Assembly: GCA_963779325.1 (NCBI GenBank)
Contig: CAVZXS010000025.1
Coordinates: 496,001-560,000 of the forward strand
Length of the DNA stretch: 64,000 nt
Origin: CAVZXS01 sp963779325
GTDB taxonomy: Bacteria > Bacteroidota > Bacteroidia > Chitinophagales > Chitinophagaceae
Reading direction: 5' to 3'
The translations under genes were made by a program, and so were the position numbers. The notes under the pieces are model-generated. The model worked only from the letters and a program-made list of their open reading frames with translations. It did no database searches and was not told where the DNA came from. Shown here one piece after another: positions 53,706-63,462 of this stretch (positions within the stretch are counted from its first letter, which is position 1; each line of letters opens with the position of its first letter).

Positions 53706-55403
53706 TCAATTACTTAATTTAAAATCCACCACCCGCAATTGCAAACTCTTTTCCCCGTTCCACTCATTCTCATCTATTTTGAAAATTATGTCAACAGGAG
53801 CTTTTGTTTGCAACAGGTGAAATTTATCGGCCATACTGAAGCCTATTCCAGTTAGTGTAATATCATCTTTGCGAAGTACAAAACGTAAATGCAGTTCTTT
53901 TACAATTTTTGAAAAACCGGTATCCGTTACATTGCGTACTATAAATTGCGGCCGCATATTTTCCGGCCCGAAAGGTTCCATTTGGTTGATTATATTAAAG
54001 AACGGCTGCGTAATATCTTTAAAAGAAATTTCAGCATCAATAATTTCTTCGGGTACTAAAAGATCATCGCTGATGGTAGACGAAACAACGGATTCAAATT
54101 TTTCGCGAAAAGCATCTACCTGATCTAATTCCAATGTCATGCCCGCGGCTGCAAAGTGACCGCCGTAACCCAATAAATGTTCACGACAGGCATGTACAGC
54201 CTCATATAAATTAAAACCCGGCACACTGCGGGCACTGCCCGCGGCATAGTCGCCGCTCTTGGTAAGTACAATAGTAGGTCTGTAAAATTGTTCTATTACT
54301 CTTGAAGCTACAATACCTACTACTCCCTTATGCCAATGCGGTTGAAAAACGACGGTCGATTTTCTTTTTAACCAGTCTTTGTTATTTCTTATTAATGACA
54401 ATGCTTCTTCGGTAATATTGCTGTCCGCTTCTTTCCTGTCGGTATTATCGCTGTGCAGCATTTCGGCATATTCCAATGCTTCAGTATAATTTTCGGCAAT
54501 AAACATTTGCACCGCTTTTCTCGCATCATCCATCCGGCCCGCTGCATTTACCCGCGGCGCAATGATGAATACCAAATTAGTTATCAGCAATTCTTTTTTT
54601 TGCCCACCCAGAAAGCAAAGCGCTTTGATCCCTTTGTTAGGATTTTCATTCGCCTTCTTTAAACCGTAATATGCCATGATTCTGTTTTCACCGGTCATGG
54701 GTACTATATCAGCAGCAATGGCTGTCGCCAGCAAATCAATATTTTCAAAAATAAATTCATCGGGCAGGTTTAATTTTTCTGCCAATGCAGATATTAATTT
54801 AAAGCCCACACCGCAACCGCACAGTTCTTTATAAGGATAATTACAATCTGTTTGTTTGGGATTAAGAATAGCAATGGCAGGCGGCAACTCTGCATCGGGT
54901 AAATGATGGTCGCAAACTATAAAATCAATACTTAATTCTTTTGCATAAGTAATTAAATCAACAGACTTGATACCGCAGTCGAGTGAAATGATTAGTGTAA
55001 AATTATTTTCTTTGGCAAAATCAATTCCCGCTTTACTTACTCCATAGCCTTCGCGGTAGCGGTGGGGTATATAAAAATCTAAATTGGAATGTATTTTTTT
55101 CAGGAACTGATACATACACGCTACGGAAGTAGTACCGTCTACATCGTAATCGCCAAACACTAAAATTTTTTCCTGTTGTTCAATAGCTGCAATAATTCTT
55201 TCCGTCGCTTTGTCCATGTCTTTCATCAGCCACGGGCTGTGCAGGTCGGTCAACTGGGGTCTGAAATAGTTTTTGGCTTCATCAAATGAAACGATTCCGC
55301 GTTGCGCCAATATTTGACAAATGACGGGATGTATTTTTAATGATTGTTGCAGCGTATCAACAATAGCCGGGTCGGCTGATAATATTTTCCATCTTTTTTC
55401 CAT
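53706..55403 (-). CDS. recJ: Single-stranded-DNA-specific exonuclease RecJ
   Basis: 565 residues. DHH motifs: VFGDYDVDGTTSVA (motif I), LDCGIKS, CDHHLPDAELPPA (DHH), and the DHHA1 signature GYGGHFAAAGMTLE. The 5'-to-3' exonuclease acts in recombination and mismatch repair. 300 bp separates it from the nuclease gene; 58 bp from the polyprenyl synthase gene upstream. Confidence 0.96.
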   Translation of the reverse strand: MEKRWKILSADPAIVDTLQQSLKIHPVICQILAQRGIVSFDEAKNYFRPQLTDLHSPWLMKDMDKATERIIAAIEQQEKILVFGDYDVDGTTSVACMYQFLKKIHSNLDFYIPHRYREGYGVSKAGIDFAKENNFTLIISLDCGIKSVDLITYAKELSIDFIVCDHHLPDAELPPAIAILNPKQTDCNYPYKELCGCGVGFKLISALAEKLNLPDEFIFENIDLLATAIAADIVPMTGENRIMAYYGLKKANENPNKGIKALCFLGGQKKELLITNLVFIIAPRVNAAGRMDDARKAVQMFIAENYTEALEYAEMLHSDNTDRKEADSNITEEALSLIRNNKDWLKRKSTVVFQPHWHKGVVGIVASRVIEQFYRPTIVLTKSGDYAAGSARSVPGFNLYEAVHACREHLLGYGGHFAAAGMTLELDQVDAFREKFESVVSSTISDDLLVPEEIIDAEISFKDITQPFFNIINQMEPFGPENMRPQFIVRNVTDTGFSKIVKELHLRFVLRKDDITLTGIGFSMADKFHLLQTKAPVDIIFKIDENEWNGEKSLQLRVVDFKLSN

Positions 55404-55460
55404 TTACCAAATCTGCGAATATTTTGTTGAGCTGTTTTTTTGCCGGGTTTAACTTGTTGC

Positions 55461-56423
55461 TTAGTATTTTCTGTCAACCACATAGTTTACCAAATCAAGA
55501 AGCCCCGTTCTTATTTCACCGTCCGGGAAAGACTGAAGAACGGCAATCGCTTCCTGTTTGTATTCATTCATTTTTTTTACTGCGTATTCTATACCGCCTG
55601 CTTCCTGTACTTTGTCCAGCACAAACTTTATTTTTTCTTTATCCTTATTATTATTTTTTACTATGTAAATAATCTTACGCCGGGTTACAGGGTCAATATT
55701 GTTTAAAGTATAAATAAGCGGAAGTGTCAACTTTTTTTCTTTTATATCATTGCCGGTCGGTTTACCCACATTATCATTGGCATAGTCAAACAGGTCGTCT
55801 TTAATTTGAAAAGCAACCCCCGTTTTCTCCCCAAACAATCTCAGTTTTTCAGTGGTGGCTTCATCTTTACTTGTACTCCAGGCGCCGGCGCCGCAGGCCG
55901 ATGCCAATAAAGAAGCAGTTTTGTTTTTTATAATATCAAAGTAAATATCTTCTTTAAGATTGAGCTTTCGGGCTTTTTCTAATTGAAGCAGCTCGCCTTC
56001 GCTCATTTTTCTTACCGCATCAGAAAGAATGTGCAGTATTTTATAATCGTTATTATCGAGAGATAATAAAAGCCCCTTTGCCAGCAGGTAATCGCCTATC
56101 AAAACCGAGGCTTTTGTTTTCCATAAAGCGTAAACTGAAAAAAATCCACGTCTTTCCATCGAGTCGTCCACCACATCATCATGAATAAGTGTGGCGGTAT
56201 GCAGCATTTCTACCAGCGAGGCGGCCCGGTAGGTAGAATCATTTATCTCGCCGCAGAGTTTGGCCGACAAAAAAACGAACATGGGTCGCAGTTGCTTCCC
56301 CTTTCTTTTTACCATAAACCGGGTTATATGGTCCAGCAGCGGGGCCTTGCTGCGAATAGCCTCCTTGAACTTTACTTCAAAGTTTTTCAGTTCATCTTTT
56401 ATTAAATGAGCGGGCAGTTGCAT
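55461..56423 (-). CDS. Polyprenyl diphosphate synthase
   Basis: 320 residues from the ATG with complement at 56421-56423 (MQLPAHLIKDELKNFE). Both aspartate-rich motifs are present: first LIHDDVVDDSMERRG, second FQIKDDLFDY; KGKQLRPMF is the allylic-binding region. An octaprenyl-type trans-prenyltransferase for the menaquinone side chain is the likely role; it may also supply the prenyl donor to the UbiA enzyme at 9618. Confidence 0.93.
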   Translation of the reverse strand: MQLPAHLIKDELKNFEVKFKEAIRSKAPLLDHITRFMVKRKGKQLRPMFVFLSAKLCGEINDSTYRAASLVEMLHTATLIHDDVVDDSMERRGFFSVYALWKTKASVLIGDYLLAKGLLLSLDNNDYKILHILSDAVRKMSEGELLQLEKARKLNLKEDIYFDIIKNKTASLLASACGAGAWSTSKDEATTEKLRLFGEKTGVAFQIKDDLFDYANDNVGKPTGNDIKEKKLTLPLIYTLNNIDPVTRRKIIYIVKNNNKDKEKIKFVLDKVQEAGGIEYAVKKMNEYKQEAIAVLQSFPDGEIRTGLLDLVNYVVDRKY

Positions 56424-56631
56424 GATTTTTAAGGCTGACAAGATACGTATCCAAAATTTAATTAGGCCGCAATGCAACGAAAGTATACCTTTAATTGACT
56501 AAGTATCAAAAATATAAGGCAGGAAAATTACCAAATAATTAATATAAAAATTTGGTAATTGATCGTCAATATATATTTTTGCTATTGTTTAGGACACTAT
56601 TTCTCGTTTTCAAAAAATTTAATTCTTAGTT

Positions 56632-58314
56632 ATGGCAAGCAAAAAGTACATTTTTTTATTGGGCATACTGTGCCTGATTATGTCTTCGGCCTATTCCCAA
56701 GTTGGAATAAGAGGTTACGAAGATTCTTCAATGATCCCCGGTAAGAGGATGCCTCAGCATACTGAATTCATGAAAGGGGCTTATAATTTCCCCGCAAAAC
56801 CCCGTAATATGTGGGAAGTTGGTATTGGTGTTGGTGCATTTACCGTAAGCGGTGATGTACCTGCAAGAGTACCGACACCGGGCTTTACGGTACACGTACG
56901 TAAAGCATTCGGTTATATATTCTCTATGCGCTTGCAATATATGTATGGTATCGGTAAGGGTCAGCATTGGTTAACCTCTGAAAATTATGCTAAGAACTCC
57001 GCCTGGACTTCAAACGGCTATTCTGCTCCGTACAGAACTAATAGCGGTCAAATAGTATCTCAACAAACACTTAACGGCGGACCCAATGCTCCGCTGGAGC
57101 CTATTTTTTACAACTATAAGACCAAGGTTCAGGATTTGAGTCTTCAGGGTATAGTTACTTTGAATCAATTACGTTTTCATAAGTCAAATACCGGCTTCAA
57201 TGTATACGGTATTGCCGGTGTAGGCGCTTCTATCTATGATACGAGGGTAAATGCTTTAAATGGCAGTGGTGTTAAATACAGCTATACCGGTATCAATTCA
57301 GCCGATCATAAAAATCGTCGCGCCAAGGTGAAAGCCATTCGGGCTTTGCAGGATAAGACCTACGAAACGCCTGCTGAAAATCATGGTGTACGTCGTCCTA
57401 AATTGTTTGGTAATACATTGAAGCCTTCTGCTACCGTTGGTATGGGTATGGCTTTCAAATTGAGCCGCCGATTTAATATATCTATCGAAGATCGCCACAC
57501 ATTCATCAAGGATGACTTATTAGATGGTCAGCGCTGGCAAGAGCATGCTTGGGGTGATGCCGCTCAAACCCGTGATTTCGATTCTTATAATAACCTTACT
57601 GTTGGACTTAACTTTAATATAGGCGCTAAATCTACTGAACCTTTATGGTGGCAAAATCCGTTGGATTATGCTTACCAGGAAATGCGCAATCCAAAGTTGA
57701 TGAATATTCCTAAGCCGGTATTGCCTGATGCGGATGCTGATGGTGTTACAGATCAGTTTGACCAAGAGCAAACACCTGCAGGTTGTCCTGTTGACAGTCA
57801 TGGTGTAAGCTTAGATACTGATGGTGACGGTGTTCCGGATTGTAAGGATAAACAAAAAGTGACTCCTACTGAATGCCAGCCGGTAGATGCTGATGGCGTG
57901 GGTAAATGCCCTGAGCCTGAGTGCTGCAAGAATATGGTTGCCGGTCAAGGTGCATGTTGTGTAGCTCTTGGAGATTTGCCAAGTGTTAGCTTCGGAGGAA
58001 AAACAGTTAAGTTGAGCGATGATGCTAAAGCTGTATTGGCTACTGTAGCTGCTAAAATGCGTAATAACGCTGATTGTAAAGTAGCTGTAGTTGGTTATTG
58101 CTCATCTGATAAGAGAGAGCAGCAATTAAGCTGGGATAGAGTAAATGCTGTAATCAGCCACTTGGTAGAGAAAGAGGGTATCAGCGATAGCCGTTTTATC
58201 TTCCAATACGGTGCTGAAGGCGGCGATTGCAATACAGTTGATCTGAAATGCGGTGATGGTATAGAAGGTCCTAACACAGTGCCTGCTCCGCATCCGAACT
58301 TGCGTAAGAATTAA
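56632..58314 (+). CDS. OmpA-family outer-membrane protein
   Basis: 560 residues with signal peptide (MASKKYIFLLGILCLIM ... YSQ). Residues ~60-330 form an outer-membrane barrel (GVGAFTVSGDVP; MRLQYMYGIGKG). Then calcium-type thrombospondin-3 repeats (DADADGVTDQFDQE, DTDGDGVPDCKD) and a cysteine-rich patch, then an OmpA peptidoglycan-binding domain (ADCKVAVVGYCSS, DRVNAVISHLVEKEGI). Codon use is regular and GC slightly high, as for an abundant protein. Strong terminator follows. Confidence 0.9.
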   Translation: MASKKYIFLLGILCLIMSSAYSQVGIRGYEDSSMIPGKRMPQHTEFMKGAYNFPAKPRNMWEVGIGVGAFTVSGDVPARVPTPGFTVHVRKAFGYIFSMRLQYMYGIGKGQHWLTSENYAKNSAWTSNGYSAPYRTNSGQIVSQQTLNGGPNAPLEPIFYNYKTKVQDLSLQGIVTLNQLRFHKSNTGFNVYGIAGVGASIYDTRVNALNGSGVKYSYTGINSADHKNRRAKVKAIRALQDKTYETPAENHGVRRPKLFGNTLKPSATVGMGMAFKLSRRFNISIEDRHTFIKDDLLDGQRWQEHAWGDAAQTRDFDSYNNLTVGLNFNIGAKSTEPLWWQNPLDYAYQEMRNPKLMNIPKPVLPDADADGVTDQFDQEQTPAGCPVDSHGVSLDTDGDGVPDCKDKQKVTPTECQPVDADGVGKCPEPECCKNMVAGQGACCVALGDLPSVSFGGKTVKLSDDAKAVLATVAAKMRNNADCKVAVVGYCSSDKREQQLSWDRVNAVISHLVEKEGISDSRFIFQYGAEGGDCNTVDLKCGDGIEGPNTVPAPHPNLRKN

Positions 58315-58332
58315 TTTAGATACTTTTTGCCC

Positions 58333-58366
58333 AAAGAGCCTCCTGATTTATCGGGAGGCTCTTTTA
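58333..58366 (+). terminator. Terminator after OmpA-family gene
   Basis: AAAGAGCCTCC pairs with GGAGGCTCTTT, then TTATATT; 19 bp after the stop. Confidence 0.8.
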
Positions 58367-58463
58367 TATTTAGAGGGCTTTACAGAAACCTTAACGGCAT
58401 AATTTTGGCCGCCTGCTTTTTTTGCCAAACTTTTGCCTGAATCACTTAACTTCGCAGGCCTTT

Positions 58464-59279
58464 ATGAGAATACTAATTTCTATATTACTGATTACAATGC
58501 TGGCCGGGTGCGGCGGCATCAATAAGATTTTAAAAAGCAAGGACGCCGCTTACAAGCTGCGTATGGCCGAGCAATATTTTGTAAAAAAGAAATATGCGTT
58601 CGCCCAGGCTCTTTACGAGGAAGTAATGCCCAACTATGTAAACTCGCCTGCTGAGTTTCAGGATATTTATTATAAATACGCTTATTGCGCCTGGAATCAA
58701 AAGGATTACCTGAATGCGGAGAACCTTTTTAAATCCTTTTTGGAGCGTTTTCCCAACAGCCCCAAGGCAGAGGAAATGGATTATATGAGAGCTTTTTCGT
58801 TCTATAAGCAATCGCCCAAAGCTGAACTGGACCAAACCAATACCATTAAGACCATCGGCATGATGCAGGCCTTTATCAATAATCACCCGGGGTCAGAAAG
58901 AATAAAGGATGCCAATAATATTATAGATATTTGCAGAGCGAAGCTGGAAGTAAAGGAATATAAAAGCGCCCAATTATATTTTGACATCGGGCAGTTTAGG
59001 GCGGCGGGTGTTGCGTTTGCGGGTTTGCTAAACAATTATCCCGAGTCGGCCAGGGCCGATGAATACAAGCTGCTGACCATAAAATCGTTTTACCGTTACG
59101 CGGAGTTGAGTATTGATGAGAAAAAAGAAGAACGGTTCGAAAGTGTAATAAAAGAGTGTAATGATTTTTTAGACCGCTTCCCCGACAGTAAATTCCTGAG
59201 CGAAGCAGAACGATATATAACATTAAGTACTAACAATATTAAAAATTTAACCAATGAGCAGAATAAGACGCCAGCATAG
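58464..59279 (+). CDS. bamD: Outer membrane assembly lipoprotein BamD
   Basis: 271 residues from ATG 58464 (MRILISILLITMLAGC); a longer frame from 58422 is unlikely. Lipobox LAGC gives Cys15 as the lipidated residue. Five tetratricopeptide-like repeats follow (AEQYFVKKKYAFAQALYEEVMPNY; AENLFKSFLERFPNSPKAEEM). BamD is the essential partner of BamA in barrel insertion. Overlaps rpoZ by 26 bp, the standard bamD-rpoZ-coaBC order in Bacteroidota. Confidence 0.93.
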   Translation: MRILISILLITMLAGCGGINKILKSKDAAYKLRMAEQYFVKKKYAFAQALYEEVMPNYVNSPAEFQDIYYKYAYCAWNQKDYLNAENLFKSFLERFPNSPKAEEMDYMRAFSFYKQSPKAELDQTNTIKTIGMMQAFINNHPGSERIKDANNIIDICRAKLEVKEYKSAQLYFDIGQFRAAGVAFAGLLNNYPESARADEYKLLTIKSFYRYAELSIDEKKEERFESVIKECNDFLDRFPDSKFLSEAERYITLSTNNIKNLTNEQNKTPA

Positions 59280-59595
59280 CGCCAATACTACCAATACGGT
59301 AGAGACACGCAACCTGAACGACCTGAAACTTAAAACAGGTAATGTGTATGAATCAATTGCCGTGGTAGGCAAAAGAGCCAACCAGATCAATATCTCTTTA
59401 AGAGAGGAATTGCATAATAAACTGGAAGAATTTGCAAGTCATACAGACAGCCTTGAAGAAATTCATGAAAACAAGGAGCAAATTGAAATAAGCCGCGCAT
59501 ACGAAAGAATGCCCAACCCGGCTTTGTTGGCCACGCAGGAGTTTTTAGATGATAAAATCTACTTCCGTAAAGCAGAAGACAATCTTTTCAGTTAA
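59254..59595 (+). CDS. rpoZ: RNA polymerase omega-like subunit (Rpb6 type)
   Basis: 113 residues. Conserved segment NVYESIAVVGKRANQINISLREEL is the omega/Rpb6 core; the Bacteroidota form has extra N- and C-terminal tails (MSRIRRQ; YERMPNPALLATQEFLDDKIYFR). Its start overlaps bamD. Assists assembly of RNA polymerase. Confidence 0.88.
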   Translation: MSRIRRQHSANTTNTVETRNLNDLKLKTGNVYESIAVVGKRANQINISLREELHNKLEEFASHTDSLEEIHENKEQIEISRAYERMPNPALLATQEFLDDKIYFRKAEDNLFS

Positions 59596-59628
59596 TAACT
59601 GAAGGATTAGAATTAAATAAATAATTTA

Positions 59629-59655
59629 GCGGTCGGTATTTACCGGTCGCTTTTG
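59629..59655 (+). terminator. Terminator after rpoZ
   Basis: GCGGTCGGT pairs with ACCGGTCGC (two G-T pairs) around ATTT, then TTTTGTTTT. Confidence 0.65.
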
Positions 59656-59698
59656 TTTTCTATAGCGGTGCTTACTTATTTTATCAAATTGATTTAAT

Positions 59699-60895
59699 AT
59701 GCTCCGGGGAAAAAAAATATTATTGGGAATTACAGGCAGTATAGCTGCTTATAAATCTATTTTTCTGATAAGGCTGCTGGTAAAAGAAGGAGCCGAAGTA
59801 AAAGTAATTATTACGCCTTCCGCCAAAGATTTTGTTTCAAAACTTACACTCTCTACGCTTTCTAAAAACCCGGTGCTTGAAGATTTGTTTAACGAAGAAA
59901 GCTGGAGTAATCATGTAATGCTGGGAAGATGGGCCGACGTGATGGTAATGGCGCCGCTTAGCTGCAACACATTGGCAAAAATGGCCACGGGCTTGTGCGA
60001 TAATTTACTCATGGCAACTTATCTTTCCGCCACTTGCCCCGTAGTAGCAGCGCCGGCAATGGATGAAGACATGTGGCATCATCCGACTACAAAAGAAAAT
60101 CTTGCCCGCATTGAATCTTTCGGAAATAAAATAATACCCGTAGAAAAAGGAGAGCTTGCCAGCGGTTTGTACGGAGACGGAAGAATGGCCGAACCCGAAA
60201 CGATAGTTCAGTTTATTAAAGACAATTTTTTTTTGACCAAAACATTAACGGGTAAAAAGATTTTTGTTTCCGCCGGTCCCACATACGAACCGATTGATCC
60301 CGTACGTTTCATTGGTAATCATTCCAGCGGTAAAATGGGACTGGCCATTGCCCGGGAATTATACAACCGGGGCGGGGATGTGACTCTGGTAATGGGTCCG
60401 GGACAAATTAATTTACCTGAAAACGGAATTAAGATAGTACGGGTAGGGACGGCCGATGAAATGTACAATGCCTGTACAAAATTATTTGCAGATACTGATG
60501 TGGCAGTAATGGCCGCCGCCGTAGCGGATTATACACCGGCGATAAAGGCGAGTGAAAAAATAAAAAAAACGCAGGATACAATTACTGTTGAACTGACCAA
60601 GACGAAAGATATTTTGAAAAGCTTGGGTGACGTAAAGAAAAACAACCAGGTATTGGTAGGTTTCGCACTGGAAACAAATAATGAACGGGAATACGCATTG
60701 AATAAATTGAAAAGCAAAAATGCCGACATGATTGTCTTGAATTCTTTACAGGATGCCGGCGCCGGTTTTGGAAAGGACACGAATAGGATTACGATTTTTG
60801 ACAAGAGCGGAAAAGAGTTTTTGTTTGATACTAAAACAAAAACAGAAGTAGCGAAGGATATCACCGACACCATTATAAGTTTATATTATGCTTAA
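59699..60895 (+). CDS. coaBC: Bifunctional phosphopantothenoylcysteine decarboxylase/synthase
   Basis: 398 residues. CoaC half (1-~185): FMN-binding LGITGSIAAYKS, APLSCNTLAKMATGLCDNLLMATY, APAMDEDMW. CoaB half: SAGPTYEPIDPVRFIGNHSSGKMG, MAAAVADYTP, KIKKTQ (CTP binding). Makes 4'-phosphopantetheine precursors for CoA. Ends overlapping the DUF4835 gene by 8 bp. Confidence 0.96.
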   Translation: MLRGKKILLGITGSIAAYKSIFLIRLLVKEGAEVKVIITPSAKDFVSKLTLSTLSKNPVLEDLFNEESWSNHVMLGRWADVMVMAPLSCNTLAKMATGLCDNLLMATYLSATCPVVAAPAMDEDMWHHPTTKENLARIESFGNKIIPVEKGELASGLYGDGRMAEPETIVQFIKDNFFLTKTLTGKKIFVSAGPTYEPIDPVRFIGNHSSGKMGLAIARELYNRGGDVTLVMGPGQINLPENGIKIVRVGTADEMYNACTKLFADTDVAVMAAAVADYTPAIKASEKIKKTQDTITVELTKTKDILKSLGDVKKNNQVLVGFALETNNEREYALNKLKSKNADMIVLNSLQDAGAGFGKDTNRITIFDKSGKEFLFDTKTKTEVAKDITDTIISLYYA

Positions 60896-61806
60896 AAAGA
60901 TATTCGCATTTATTTTTTTTATTGCAAGCGCACAGTACCTGCAGGCGCAGGAATTGCAGGCCCGTGTTACCGTACTTGCCAACCGGATAAGCACGCAGGT
61001 CGATAAAAAAATATTTCAAACACTGCAAAGTACTTTAACAAATTTTCTTAATAACCGTAAATGGACCGCTGACGGTTTTCAACCCGGTGAGAAAATTAAA
61101 TGCAGCTTTCCTGATTAATCTTTCCAAGGAAGAAGGACAAAATGTTTACAAAGCATCATTAACTGTGCAGGCTGCAAGACCGGTTTATAATTCTACTTAC
61201 GAATCGCCCATTGTAAATTTTCAGGATGAGAACCTGGCTTTTCGTTACCAGGAATTTCAGCCTATTGAGTTTAACGAGAATCGTGTACAGGGCAATGACC
61301 CGGTGGCATCCAATCTTACCGCGGTATTGGCTTACTATGTATATATCATATTGGGAATGGATTATGATTCATTCTCGCCCCGCGGCGGCGATGCTTATTT
61401 TCAAAAAGCATGGAATATAGTTAACAACGCTCCGGAGAACAGCGCCATATCCGGCTGGAAACCTTTTGACGGGTTACGCAACAGGTATTTTTTAGCGGAG
61501 AATTTAAATAATAACCGGTTTACTTTAATACATGATGCTATTCACGCTTATTACCGCGTAGGTTTTGATTTGATGTACGAGAATGAAGACGCTGCCAGAG
61601 CGGGTGTATTAAACAGTCTTAATTTTTTAAGCAGTTTGAATAAGGATAATCCCAACTCCATGCTTATTCAATTTTTCTTTTTAGGAAAAAGCAATGAACT
61701 GGTAAAAATGTTCAGCAAAGCCGACCCGGATACTAAAGCAAGGGCCAGGGAATTGCTGGTACAATTAGATATAACCAATACAGCAGCTTATAAAGAATTA
61801 AAATGA
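60888..61806 (+). CDS. DUF4835 (PorD-like) protein, frameshifted
   Basis: 305 residues after correction. N-terminal signal peptide (MLKKIFAFIFFIASAQYLQAQ) and a strand-rich body characteristic of DUF4835, a Bacteroidota family reported as a type IX secretion component (PorD) and found after coaBC in many genomes. The frame breaks near 61111: TTTCCTG has one C too many; corrected, it reads KIKCSFLINLSKEEGQNVYKASL. Overlaps the DUF4296 gene by 4 bp (AAATGA). Probably periplasmic. Confidence 0.8.
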
Positions 61807-62288
61807 ATAATTCCTTCCTGAAAATTTTCTTACTCCTCGTCGTTGTGCTCAGCGGTTGCAATAAAAAAGAAAGCCTGCCCAAAGATGTTTTGAAACCGGA
61901 GAAAATGGAAGATGTGCTGTGGGATATGAGTCTTGCCGATGAGTTTGTGGTGAATTATGTAATGAAGGATTCGACGCTTAACAAAAAAATCGAAAGCACC
62001 AAACGCTACCGGCAAATTTTTACTATACATAAAACAAACCTTGAAGAATTTAAAAAGAGTTTGCAGTTTTATGAAAGCCATCCCGTGCTGTTCAAGCCTG
62101 TTCTTGATTCATTGGGTGCAAGACAACAAACCGATATGGCCGAATTGTACGGTCCGAAAAAACCCGTTCCTGCAAAGATTGACAGTGTAAAGAACAGTAA
62201 GGCAGACAGTATCCGCAAAGCTGATACATCAAAACCATTTTTTTTGAAGAAGGCATTGGAAAGAAGAAAATCATTGGGCAGTAAATAA
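61803..62288 (+). CDS. DUF4296 lipoprotein
   Basis: 161 residues. Lipobox LSGC (Cys19) after a short signal peptide, then the DUF4296 core LKPEKMEDVLWDMSLADEF. Coupled to the DUF4835 gene through ATG overlap. Function unknown; position suggests a link with envelope assembly or secretion. Confidence 0.82.
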   Translation: MNNSFLKIFLLLVVVLSGCNKKESLPKDVLKPEKMEDVLWDMSLADEFVVNYVMKDSTLNKKIESTKRYRQIFTIHKTNLEEFKKSLQFYESHPVLFKPVLDSLGARQQTDMAELYGPKKPVPAKIDSVKNSKADSIRKADTSKPFFLKKALERRKSLGSK

Positions 62289-62594
62289 TTTTTCTTCCGC
62301 TAATACCGAATCATCATTTAAAGCAGCCTTCCGTCAATTCAGGTATAAATTATAAATCAATTTGGTATAACTTTAATGTGTTGTGCTATTGTATCCTCCG
62401 GATATGCGATCATTTTTTTAGATTGCTCTGTGAATTCTCATTTTCTCCGGTTCTCTGCGATTTATTTTTTAATCGCTGAGAAAGTGAGAGCACAGAGGTT
62501 TTCACTGAGAAAGCATTCTCAATTCTGATCATTCATCTTTTTAATAGTACAACACGTTAACTTTATACTTTCTCATTCTATTTTAAATTTTTGT
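62289..62594. other. Intergenic region with repeat copy C
   Basis: 306 bp. Copy C of the ATACC repeat (62302-62370) opens it; after that, words like CTGAGAAAGTGAGAGCACAG and CACTGAGAAAGC repeat loosely near 62478-62515. No gene seen. A promoter for the CoA-transferase genes probably lies in the last 60 bp, but no clear TAnnTTTG was found. Confidence 0.5.
62302..62370. repeat. MITE-like repeat, copy C (short ATACC family)
   Basis: ATACCGAATC at the left and AAATTATAAATCAATTTGGT at the right, as in copies A and B, but the centre is ~30 bp shorter and has GGTATAAATTATAAAT instead of the double module. Confidence 0.65.
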
Positions 62595-63374
62595 ATGAAA
62601 AAAGTTGTGACAAACGCACAAGCTGCTCTGCATGATATTAGAGACGGTGCGGTATTGATGCTTGGAGGTTTTGGATTATGCGGCATTCCCGAAAATTGTA
62701 TAGCCGCATTGGTAAAAATGGGTGTCAAAAACCTTACATGCATATCAAACAATGCCGGTGTAGATGATTTTGGTATCGGCCTCATGCTGAAACAGAAACT
62801 GGTAAAAAAAATGATCTCATCGTATGTAGGTGAGAATGCAGAATTTGAAAGACAACTATTGAGCGGCGAACTGGAAGTGGAATTGATACCGCAGGGAACA
62901 TTGGCTACACGATGTATGGCCGCGGGTTATGGTATGCCCGCCATATTTACTCCCGCGGGTGTAGGCACCGAAGTTGCCGCAGGAAAAGAAACACGAAATT
63001 TTAACGGCAAAGATTATTTAATGGAATATGCTTTTGATGCGGACTTTGCCATAGTAAAAGCCTGGAAAGGAGATACCGAAGGAAATTTAATTTTTAAAGA
63101 AACGGCGAGAAATTTTAACCCGCTAATGGCGATGGCCGGTAAAATAACAATAGCCGAAGTAGAAGAACTGGTGCCTGCCGGCGAATTGGATGCAAATTTT
63201 ATTCATACACCGGGTATTTATGTACACCGCATTTTTCAGGGAATAAATTATGAAAAGAGGATTGAGCAGCGGACGGTGAGGGGCCCGGCCCTAAAAGGAA
63301 AAAAAAAAAAAAAAAAAAAAAAAGGCAAAAGGCAAAAGGCAAAAGGCAAAAGGCAAAAGCAAAAGGCAGTTTGA
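62595..63374 (+). CDS. scoA: 3-oxoacid CoA-transferase subunit A, extended C-terminus
   Basis: Moves CoA between succinyl-CoA and acetoacetate with subunit B. Body of ~235 residues: LMLGGFGLCGIPENCIAAL, GIGLMLKQKLVKKMISSYVGENAEFE, TLATRCMAAGYGMPAIFTPAGVGT, and the end YEKRIEQRTVR where the family normally stops. Here it goes on GPALKGKKK... through a run of 25 A and AAAAGGC repeats, adding ~20 Lys/Gly/Gln residues; probably a damaged or mis-assembled end rather than a functional tail. Confidence 0.88.
   Translation: MKKVVTNAQAALHDIRDGAVLMLGGFGLCGIPENCIAALVKMGVKNLTCISNNAGVDDFGIGLMLKQKLVKKMISSYVGENAEFERQLLSGELEVELIPQGTLATRCMAAGYGMPAIFTPAGVGTEVAAGKETRNFNGKDYLMEYAFDADFAIVKAWKGDTEGNLIFKETARNFNPLMAMAGKITIAEVEELVPAGELDANFIHTPGIYVHRIFQGINYEKRIEQRTVRGPALKGKKKKKKKKGKRQKAKGKRQKQKAV
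63299..63369. repeat. Poly-A run and AAAAGGC tandem repeat
   Basis: 25 consecutive A (63299-63323) followed by about five units of AAAAGGC (with one AAAAGC), inside the annotated end of scoA. Long homopolymers of this length are hard to sequence, so the length is uncertain. Confidence 0.75.
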
Positions 63375-63462
63375 CGATCAAGTTATAATTAAAAAAATTT
63401 CTTTGTAAAAAAATTTATTCACTTTAAATCTAAATTCTCCGCCGATCGGTGGAGACAGGGAT

